Part shown: one piece after another, positions 1-5,271 of the stretch
Position numbering within the stretch: the stretch's first letter is position 1
Layout: each line of letters opens with the position of its first letter
NCBI GenBank assembly: GCA_007127615.1
Contig: SKZB01000269.1
Span: forward strand, 1 to 5,271
Reading direction: 5' to 3'
DNA length: 5,271 nt
Source: Phycisphaerales bacterium
Lineage (GTDB): Bacteria; Planctomycetota; Phycisphaerae; Phycisphaerales; SM1A02
The notes under the pieces: model-generated
The model's database searches: none
What the model was told of the DNA's origin: nothing
What the model saw: the letters and a program-made list of their open reading frames with translations, nothing else
Position numbers and translations under genes: made by a program

Positions 1-57
1 ATCATTGCATGGTGGACTCCTTTCATTCCACAAGACGAAACAGGTATCCTGACGCAC

Positions 58-261
58 CGAAGAACACGAAGGACACGAAGGACATCAAGATGGGATGGAG
101 GAGTAAGCGACGAAGCGACGGAAGGGCGGAGGGAGGCGTCCAGTCATGGATCCCCAACTCCCGGCTTACCGATGAACTTCAACGTGACGGAACCGACGAA
201 GCCGAAGGATGGCCTTAAGCGCTTCGTCCTGCGGTTTCCTTCGTGTTCTTCGCGCTCTTCG
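58..261. repeat. Inverted arms framing repeat copy R1
   Basis: Positions 58-82 and 237-261 are reverse complements at 22 of 25 positions, and consist of cgaag/cacgaag-type units. They enclose about 154 bp, most of it the R1 block. The pair could be the ends of a small non-autonomous mobile element, or simply two opposed arrays of the same short unit. No transposase is present and no target-site duplication is evident. Confidence 0.6.
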
Positions 262-265
262 TGGT
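107..265. repeat. Dispersed intergenic repeat, copy R1
   Basis: This non-coding block is repeated in the same orientation at 5094-5245. The first part (107-213) matches 5094-5190 at 92 of 97 aligned positions; R1 has one extra C near 154 and a 9-base insertion (accgacgaa, about 192-200). After a diverged middle, the ends match again at 26 of 29 positions (237-265 with 5217-5245), both finishing in cttcgtggt. It opens with an imperfect 8-base tandem (gcgacgaa then gcgacgga) and a purine-rich run. Short frames crossing it on either strand look spurious. It lies about 225 bp downstream of the operon's last stop codon. Function unknown; it looks like a member of a dispersed intergenic repeat family. 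Confidence 0.85.
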
Positions 266-489
266 GAGATCACGGACCGCGAGCGCCGCGAACCGGCGCG
301 ACAGATTTTCGCCATGCATGGGGCGCCCGGCTGAGCCGGCGGCATGCGAAAGTGCGAACCATACCCGGCGCGGCCTCGGAACTGGTGATCCCGGGATGTA
401 ACCACCGCCGCCCTGTCCCGATTCCTCCCGCTCCACCCGATCATCATCGACCGCCGGGCAAAGTCCTTTCTGGTCAAACGTATCTCGGG
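266..489. other. Intergenic stretch downstream of the operon, no gene seen
   Basis: No convincing gene, RNA or terminator was found here. Short minus-strand frames cross it, including one whose GTG overlaps the adaptor stop and which ends inside the repeat, but none has recognisable domain content. It contains a 10-base palindrome (atcccgggat, 388-397) and the weak hairpin at 316-347. Positions 1-57 to its left are likewise unassigned. Confidence 0.5.
316..347. other. Weak imperfect hairpin downstream of the operon
   Basis: Outer arms gcatg (316-320) and catgc (343-347) and inner arms ccggc (327-331) and gccgg (335-339) form an interrupted GC-rich stem with a tga loop. It lies about 145 bp past the adaptor stop. 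On the minus strand no T-run follows, so a classic intrinsic terminator is not supported. It could pause or protect the transcript, or be chance. Confidence 0.2.
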
Positions 490-1695
490 TCACGGACGGC
501 GCCGCACCCGCCGGCCATCCTCGACGCCGTCACCGGGGTGAATGATGATCTGCTCGCCCGGTTCGAGCCCCTGCTTCACCTGGGCGTGCAATCCGGTCTG
601 ACGGCCGATCGTGATGTGGCGGCGAATCGCCCGGTCCCCTTCGATGACGTACACCGCCCACGCACCGCCCGTGCGAAAGAGCGCGCTCGTGGGAACTTGT
701 ACGACCTCATCATCGTCCCAGATGACGATTCGCGCCTCGACCCGAAAGCCGTCGCCGAGCGTCGGGCGATCCTCGGGCGGGTTGATGAAGTCGATGATGA
801 CATTGACGCGCTGCTCTTCGACGCCGAGCGCGGAGACCTTCGTGAACGCCTGCGGCTCGACCAGCCGCACCCTGCCGTAAAGAACGTCCTCACCGCCCCA
901 GTAATCGATTGATACCCTGGCCCCCGGCTCAATCTGCACCGCGTCGGTCGATAGAACATCGACGACGATCTCCAGATCCGCCGGATCGCCCAGTTCCACC
1001 AGTGGCGTGCCGGCCTGGACGACGGCGGTGCTCTCCTGAAAGACGCGCAGGACGCGACCGTCAATGGGTGAGCCGATGCGAAGCTGAGCATCCTGCTCAT
1101 CGCCATTGCCGTCGGGCCGGGAGCGGACGAGGGCGGCCCGGGCTAGCTCAAGCTCAAACTTTGCGATCTCCTGCTCAAACCGGGCGGCGTTGTAGATCTC
1201 GGTCGCGCTGCGCCAGGCAGTCACCGCCAGATCGACCTCGCGCTGAGTCGCGGCCCCGCGATCCGCAGCCCGTTGCGCGCGGGCCATCTCCGCCTCGGCG
1301 TAGTCCAGTTCAGATCGCGTCCGCTCAAGATCGGTCGCAGCCCGGCGCACCGCCGCCTCCGCCCGGCGCACGCGGGCTTCGGTCTCGGCAATCGCCCGTG
1401 CATCGAGCAGGGCCGGATCACTCGGATCAATTCTCGCGATGCTGGTGCTCGTCGAGTCAACGGCGTCGCCGGCGCGAAGCTGGATGCGCTGAAGCCGGCC
1501 GGCAAGCGGCGCGGAGACGATGTACCTCTCCCGGATGCGGGTCCGGCCGTCATCATCAACGGTGACCTGCATCGGGCCGCGCACCACCATGGCCGTCTCC
1601 ACCGCCACGGGTTGGGGAAGGAACGCCAGCCCGATCGCCGCGGCGACGGCGAGAATGACCAGGATGCCGATGATGCGTGAGATCAGTCGTTTCAT
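490..1695 (-). CDS. HlyD/MacA-family periplasmic adaptor (membrane fusion protein)
   Basis: This 401-residue protein would bridge the inner-membrane permease and an outer-membrane channel. The N-terminus MKRLISRIIG is followed by one hydrophobic helix (about 5-26) that anchors it in the inner membrane; there is no lipobox cysteine. Next come the first half-lipoyl segment (VSAPLAGRLQRIQLRAGDAV, about 60-79), a long alpha-hairpin coiled coil (about 102-190, tip near 146-155), the second half-lipoyl segment (IGSPIDGRVLRVF, about 207-219), a beta-barrel (about 240-320) with the family stretch FTKVSALGVEEQRVNVIIDF (284-303), and a C-terminal membrane-proximal domain with VPTSALF (about 334-340). 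The start at 1695 is chosen over an in-frame ATG at 1725, because AGGA lies 9 bases upstream and the anchor follows directly; the 1725 ATG has no ribosome site. It is last in the operon, 57 bp after the permease. At the hairpin tip the usual TolC-binding R-L-S pattern reads R139, A143, T150. The family is secure; the substrate and outer-membrane partner are unknown. Confidence 0.94.
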   Translation of the reverse strand: MKRLISRIIGILVILAVAAAIGLAFLPQPVAVETAMVVRGPMQVTVDDDGRTRIRERYIVSAPLAGRLQRIQLRAGDAVDSTSTSIARIDPSDPALLDARAIAETEARVRRAEAAVRRAATDLERTRSELDYAEAEMARAQRAADRGAATQREVDLAVTAWRSATEIYNAARFEQEIAKFELELARAALVRSRPDGNGDEQDAQLRIGSPIDGRVLRVFQESTAVVQAGTPLVELGDPADLEIVVDVLSTDAVQIEPGARVSIDYWGGEDVLYGRVRLVEPQAFTKVSALGVEEQRVNVIIDFINPPEDRPTLGDGFRVEARIVIWDDDEVVQVPTSALFRTGGAWAVYVIEGDRAIRRHITIGRQTGLHAQVKQGLEPGEQIIIHPGDGVEDGRRVRRRP

Positions 1696-1704
1696 GGGCC
1701 TGTA

Positions 1705-1708
1705 TCCT
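1705..1708 (-). promoter_or_regulatory. Ribosome binding site deciding the adaptor start
   Basis: On the minus strand AGGA lies 9 bases before the ATG at 1695. The longer in-frame alternative at 1725 has no purine-rich site before it, so this supports the 401-residue form of the adaptor. Confidence 0.55.
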
Positions 1709-1752
1709 AATCGTCGTCGGGACATCGGGTCATCGGCGCGTCACCGGTGGAA

Positions 1753-4128
1753 TCATGTTCCCGTCTTCAGTACGGCGACGAGGTCGAGTCGATCGATGCC
1801 GCGACGCACGAAGAGCGCAGAGGCGATCGTCGCCACCAGCACCGTCGCCGCGGCGGTCGCGTAGGTGGCCGGCTCAATGACCATCGGCAGGCGCAGATCC
1901 TCGGTATCCATCGCCACGACGGCCAGCCGGGAAAACCAGTAACCGATGAAGAGCCCCACCGGAATGGCGATCAAGGTGAGCAGCGTCAACTCGCCCAGGA
2001 GAATCGCCGAGACTTCCCCGCGAGAAAAGCCGATCACGCGCAAGGTCGCCAGCTCATGACTGCGCTCGGCAAAGGTGATTCGGGCCGCGTTGTAGACCAC
2101 GCCGATGGCGATGATGCTGCCGAAAATGATGTTGAACAGGCGCATCGTCAGCACCATCTCGGCGTACGTCTCCATAAAGCTGTCAATCGCGGCCCGCTTG
2201 ATGGTGACGCCGCCGACGCCGGGCGTCTCCTTGAGAGCCGAATAGAGTTCGGTCAGTCGCTCGGAGTCGACGGCGAGATGCGCGCCGCTGATACGGTCCT
2301 GCTCGCGCATCAGGCGCAGGGCGGCCTCGCGATCCATCCACGCGCCGTCTCCGGCGTACTGCCGCACCACCGCCGCGACCGGCATCTTCCGCACCGGTCG
2401 CTCGCGCTCGAGCACCTCGACCGTGACCACGTCGCCGACCCGGATGCGCAGCCGATCCGCGAGGCTGTCCGACACCACCAGCCCGTCGCTCGGCGGGACG
2501 ACCCGGCGTTCCTGATCGTCCATCAGGTGGGTGAGGGTGCTCCCGGAGGGTGCTCCCATGATTCCCATGATGCCGACGCGCTCCGAACGCTGCTCGAACC
2601 TTAGTCGAGCGGGAATCGCCCGGAATCCTTCGGCGCGAAGGACGCCCGGCATTCCGGCCAGCTCTCGTTCCGCCCGACCCGCCGCGGAATCGAAGAACCT
2701 CACCGTGACATCCTGTCGCTGCGAACGGTGAAACTCATACTCGATCAGGGAATCGACGATATCCGAACTGAAGCTGCCGAGAATCATGACCGATGCGGCC
2801 AGGGCAATGCCGAGCGTGGTCATCGCCGCCCGCAAGGGGCGACGCTCGAGAGTGCGCAGCACCATTCGGGCCGCCTGACTGAGAAACGATTGCACGCCGA
2901 TCCGTTCGATGATCGTCGGCCGAAACTCCGGGGGCGGTTCGGGACGCATTGCTTCCGCCGGCGGCAGAATCACCGCCCGGCGCACCGCCGCCGCCGCGCC
3001 GAGGGAGGCGACGAGAAGTCCGGCGGCCAGCGTCGGCACGACCACCCGCCAGTCGAGGTGATACTCATGCCACGGGAAACGGAAAAAATGCGCGTAGAAC
3101 TGCGTCAGGGCCCGCCCGAACCATGCCCCCAGCGCCACGCCAATGATCGAGCCGACGGTGGCGATGATCAGGACGAACTGAAGGTAATGCAGCCCGATCT
3201 CCCACCGGGAATACCCGAACGCCTTGAGGGCGGCGATCTGCTCCCGCTGCGTGCCCACGATGCGCGACAATGCCATGTTCAGGAGAAACAGCGCGACCGC
3301 AAAGAAAATGACGGGCGTCATCACCGCCATGGCCCGTAACTGCTCCAGTTCCCCGGAGATCAGGCGGTGCGAGGTCTGCTCGCGGCGGTCGAACGCACCG
3401 AGCCCGCCGTAGCGCTCGGTCAGCCGGTCGAGCCGGGCGATGATTTCCTCCCGATTTGCGCCGGGCAGGGTGGAGAGGGTGATGCTGTTGAACGACCCTT
3501 CCAGATCGAAGGCCGCGGCGAGTTCCGTCTCCCCCATCCAGAAGACGCCGAAGCGCCGGTTGTCCGGGAGCAGGTCACCCTCGCGGATCTCGTAGATGTA
3601 CTCCGGAGAGAGGGCAATGCCGACGATCCTCAGCGTTCGGAGCCGGCCGTTGATGATCGCGCGAACCGAATCGCCGGAGCGCAGTCCGTGGGCATCGGCA
3701 AACGCGTGGCTGACAAGCACCTCGCCGCGACGGCCGGGTTCGATCCAGCGCCCCTGGCGGAGATGGAGATCATTGAGCATCGGCTGCTGCCGATCGGGGA
3801 TGGAGATCAATCTTCCGATCGCCGGCTCCGGCATGTCCACCAGGTCAAGGTTCACCTCGGCGACGATGCGGGTCTGCACCTGGGAGACGCCGGGCAACTC
3901 CGCCACCCGCGGCCGGAGCGTCTTCGGCGCCCGTTCGAGAGAGGCCCAGATGTGCCCGAAGCGATACTCGTTGTAGTAGCGATCCATGGTGACGGTCAGC
4001 GAATGCAGGGTCGACAGGGACATCACCAGCATCGCGGCGCCGCAGGCGAGAACCAGCGCGATCGCCAGCGCCTGGCCTTTCACCTGTCCGAGGTCGCGCA
4101 ACAGTTTTCGGTGCATGGCGGTCAGCAT
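1753..4128 (-). CDS. ABC transporter permease with two FtsX-type modules
   Basis: This 791-residue inner-membrane protein would be the membrane part of the transporter. Hydrophobic segments are visible at about 18-37, 268-290, 316-340, 362-383, 433-452, 664-683, 706-730 and 755-775. That makes two 4-TM units, each with a large periplasmic domain between its first and second helix (about 38-265 and 453-660). Each unit carries the FtsX-type cytoplasmic motif after its second helix: QIAALKAFGYSRWEI (297-311) and HELATLRVIGFSRGEV (691-706), the part expected to contact the ATPase. Known relatives (MacB, LolC/E) have one 4-TM unit per chain and dimerise, so this chain probably forms the whole membrane core alone. 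YbbP is another large single-chain permease of this superfamily. The start at 4128 follows only a weak GAG ribosome site, but an in-frame TGA shortly upstream rules out extension; the ATG at 4116 has no ribosome site. Substrate unknown. Confidence 0.95.
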   Translation of the reverse strand: MLTAMHRKLLRDLGQVKGQALAIALVLACGAAMLVMSLSTLHSLTVTMDRYYNEYRFGHIWASLERAPKTLRPRVAELPGVSQVQTRIVAEVNLDLVDMPEPAIGRLISIPDRQQPMLNDLHLRQGRWIEPGRRGEVLVSHAFADAHGLRSGDSVRAIINGRLRTLRIVGIALSPEYIYEIREGDLLPDNRRFGVFWMGETELAAAFDLEGSFNSITLSTLPGANREEIIARLDRLTERYGGLGAFDRREQTSHRLISGELEQLRAMAVMTPVIFFAVALFLLNMALSRIVGTQREQIAALKAFGYSRWEIGLHYLQFVLIIATVGSIIGVALGAWFGRALTQFYAHFFRFPWHEYHLDWRVVVPTLAAGLLVASLGAAAAVRRAVILPPAEAMRPEPPPEFRPTIIERIGVQSFLSQAARMVLRTLERRPLRAAMTTLGIALAASVMILGSFSSDIVDSLIEYEFHRSQRQDVTVRFFDSAAGRAERELAGMPGVLRAEGFRAIPARLRFEQRSERVGIMGIMGAPSGSTLTHLMDDQERRVVPPSDGLVVSDSLADRLRIRVGDVVTVEVLERERPVRKMPVAAVVRQYAGDGAWMDREAALRLMREQDRISGAHLAVDSERLTELYSALKETPGVGGVTIKRAAIDSFMETYAEMVLTMRLFNIIFGSIIAIGVVYNAARITFAERSHELATLRVIGFSRGEVSAILLGELTLLTLIAIPVGLFIGYWFSRLAVVAMDTEDLRLPMVIEPATYATAAATVLVATIASALFVRRGIDRLDLVAVLKTGT

Positions 4129-4210
4129 GAATCGGTCTCAAGACAGGAAGTCATCGAGGCAACGAAGCTTTGCACCATTTGATGCCTTTCTGCCCTGGTG
4201 CCTCCCGCCC

Positions 4211-4981
4211 TCACCACTTGATCTCCCCCGGCGGGCGTCTGGTTTCGTTTCGTCTGATCTCCGCGATGCGGCCGTCGGAGAGCGAAATCACCCGCTCGGC
4301 CATCTCGGCAATCGAGACATTGTGGGTGATGATCACCGTGGTCGTTCCCAGTTCCCGATTGATCCGCTCGATGACCTCAAGAACCACCACTCCCGTTTTG
4401 ACGTCAAGCGCGCCGGTCGGTTCATCGCAGAGCAATACCTCCGGCTGTTTGGCCACGGCCCGTGCGATCGCGACGCGCTGCTGCTCGCCGCCGGAGAGCT
4501 GAGCGGGAAAGTGATCCATCCGTTCCTTCAATCCGACCAGGTCAAGCGCCTCCTCCGGCGACATCGGGTTTCGGGCAATCTCCGTCACCAGCGCCACGTT
4601 CTCCCGTGCCGTCAGGCTCGGGATGATGTTGTACAACTGAAAAACGAAACCCACGTGATCGCGCCGGTAGCGGGTGAGCGCGGCGTCGTCGGCTCGGGTG
4701 AGTTCATGGTCGCGATACCGCACCGTGCCTCCCGTCGGCAGATCGAGCCCGCCGAGAATGTTGAGCAGGGTCGACTTGCCGCTTCCCGATGCGCCGAGCA
4801 TGACGATGAACTCACCGGCGTAGAGATCCAGATCGATACCGCGCAGGGCGTGCACCCGGACTTCGCCCATCTGGTAGACCTTCGTCACGCCCCGCGCGAC
4901 GAAGACGGCTTCCGAACCGGCAGCGCGGCCGGAGACCGAAGGGGAAGCGGGCGGATCGGCAACATCTCTTCCGGCGGGCAT
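4211..4981 (-). CDS. ABC transporter ATP-binding protein (MacB/LolD/FtsE-like class)
   Basis: This is a cytoplasmic ATPase that powers the permease encoded next. The 256-residue product has every ABC motif intact: Walker [10 protein letters not shown] (about 63-71), the Q-loop glutamine in VFQLYN (about 115), signature [14 protein letters not shown] (about 162-175), Walker [10 protein letters not shown] with the catalytic glutamate (about 187), D-loop GALD (190-193) and switch histidine in IITHN (about 220). The N-terminal part ([20 protein letters not shown]) and the overall length fit the exporter subfamily that pairs with FtsX-type permeases. The start at 4981 is chosen because AGGA lies 8 bases upstream. 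An ATG at 4990 in frame has AGG touching it with no spacing, and the ATG at 5143 would put the N-terminus inside a repeat. The first 25 or so residues are Ala/Pro/Ser-rich and lie outside the ABC fold. It is the first gene of the operon; 82 bp separate it from the permease. The family call is very secure; the substrate is unknown. Confidence 0.96.
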   Translation of the reverse strand: MPAGRDVADPPASPSVSGRAAGSEAVFVARGVTKVYQMGEVRVHALRGIDLDLYAGEFIVMLGASGSGKSTLLNILGGLDLPTGGTVRYRDHELTRADDAALTRYRRDHVGFVFQLYNIIPSLTARENVALVTEIARNPMSPEEALDLVGLKERMDHFPAQLSGGEQQRVAIARAVAKQPEVLLCDEPTGALDVKTGVVVLEVIERINRELGTTTVIITHNVSIAEMAERVISLSDGRIAEIRRNETRRPPGEIKW

Positions 4982-4986
4982 CGCGG

Positions 4987-5040
4987 TCATCCTGGGGCTC
5001 GTGCCTTGGGCGCATCGGGTTCCGGCCAACGATTCACCAT
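4987..5040 (-). CDS. Possible 17-codon leader ORF before the ATPase
   Basis: An ATG at 5040, preceded by CAGG about 4 bases upstream, opens a frame encoding [17 protein letters not shown] and stops at TGA (4989-4987). That stop overlaps the in-frame ATPase ATG at 4990 as ATGA, and lies just before the preferred ATPase ATG at 4981. The arrangement would allow translational coupling or leader-type control. It is not recognised as any known leader peptide, and in GC-rich DNA such a short frame could be chance. Pro/Ala/Arg content is high. Treat as hypothetical. Confidence 0.22.
   Translation of the reverse strand: MVNRWPEPDAPKARAPG
4990..4993 (-). promoter_or_regulatory. Ribosome binding site deciding the ATPase start
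   Basis: On the minus strand AGGA is followed by 8 bases (tgaccgcg) and then the ATG at 4981. This normal spacing supports that start over the ATG at 4990, which begins with the last base of this same AGGA and so cannot use it. Confidence 0.6.
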
Positions 5041-5093
5041 GGTACCTGCCCCGCCGCGTTTCCTGAGGGGGCGTCCGACGGAAGGAAGGCCAC

Positions 5094-5245
5094 GCGACGG
5101 AGCGACGGAGGGGCGGAGGGAGGCGTCCAGTCACGAATCCCAACTCCCGGCTTGCCGATGAACTTCAACGTGACGGAGCCGAAGGATGGCGTCAGGCGTT
5201 TCCTGCTCTTTTTGAATCCTTCGTGCTCTTCGTGATCTTCGTGGT
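5094..5245. repeat. Dispersed intergenic repeat, copy R2
   Basis: This is the second copy of the block at 107-265, in the same orientation, just upstream of the ATPase gene. It begins with a perfect 8-base tandem (gcgacgga twice) and ends in cttcgtggt like R1. It lacks the 9-base insertion seen in R1, and nothing resembling R1's left arm (58-82) lies before it. It occupies the region where the operon promoter would be sought, ending about 110 bp before the ATPase start. Confidence 0.85.
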
Positions 5246-5271
5246 TCTCTGAGAACAGATCGACGGAGATG

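Noticed and set aside
12..31. Small inverted pair gtgga/tccac
   Set aside because: A 5-base stem with a 10-base loop and no T-run is expected by chance.
9..218. Plus-strand frame of 69 codons across repeat R1
   Set aside because: It is composed mostly of repeat sequence. The other copy differs by a 1-base and a 9-base gap; the 1-base gap breaks the frame, so it is not conserved as protein.
107..265. CRISPR-like or tandem array
   Set aside because: The two repeat copies are about 5 kb apart, and the internal short units are imperfect with no regular spacers; no cas genes are present.
215..493. Minus-strand GTG-start frame of 92 codons overlapping the adaptor stop (GTGA)
   Set aside because: The overlap is suggestive of coupling, but the predicted protein has no recognisable domain and its C-terminus (TTKSAKNTKETAG) is translated from the dispersed repeat.
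352..912. Plus-strand open frame of 186 codons crossing the adaptor 3' end
   Set aside because: Most of it is antisense to the adaptor C-terminal domain, and the remainder has no recognisable content.
1747..2604. Plus-strand open frame of 285 codons opposite the permease
   Set aside because: It is His/Arg/Asp-rich low-complexity antisense of the permease, with no domain or membrane pattern; the minus-strand permease fully explains the region.
3367..4182. Plus-strand open frame of 271 codons opposite the permease N-terminal half
   Set aside because: It is antisense to well-formed permease coding sequence and has no recognisable family features.
4157..4201. Small inverted pairs (aggca/tgcct and gcacca/tggtgc) between the ATPase and permease genes
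   Set aside because: The stems are 5-6 bases with loops of about 18-21 bases and are mutually interleaved; not enough for a regulatory hairpin or terminator.
3986..5161. Plus-strand open frame of 391 codons opposite the ATPase and permease start
   Set aside because: It runs antisense through two clearly conserved ABC genes and their gap, ends in the repeat, and has no recognisable domain. Long antisense frames are expected in GC-rich DNA.

Overview
The window is GC-rich bacterial DNA holding one three-gene operon, all on the minus strand (transcription runs from high to low coordinates). In transcription order it encodes an ABC ATPase (4981-4211), a large permease with two FtsX-type membrane modules (4128-1753) and a membrane-anchored HlyD/MacA-type periplasmic adaptor (1695-490). 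A periplasmic adaptor implies a Gram-negative (diderm) cell. The dispersed intergenic repeats ending in runs of 'cttcgtg/cacgaag' resemble those I associate with planctomycete- or verrucomicrobium-like genomes, but this phylum guess is weak and based on texture only.

Layout: 1-489 has no convincing gene. It holds a repeat copy (R1, 107-265) framed by imperfect inverted arms (58-82 and 237-261), then about 220 bp of unassigned sequence downstream of the operon. Positions 490-4981 are the operon, with short gaps (82 bp and 57 bp) between genes. Positions 4982-5271 are the upstream region. It contains a possible 17-codon leader ORF (5040-4987) and a second copy of the repeat (R2, 5094-5245) in the same orientation as R1, so the operon is bracketed by direct repeats about 5 kb apart.

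How the genes work together: the ATPase dimer would power the permease. The permease has large periplasmic domains and would act by the mechanotransmission mode known for MacB/LolCDE-type type VII ABC systems. The adaptor would couple it to an outer-membrane channel. No TolC-like outer-membrane protein, regulator or substrate gene is present in the window, so the substrate (drug, lipid, peptide or siderophore) cannot be assigned.

I do not see a new biological system here. The transporter is a recognisable architecture. The least explained material is the flanking repeat family and the overlap between the leader ORF and the ATPase start region.
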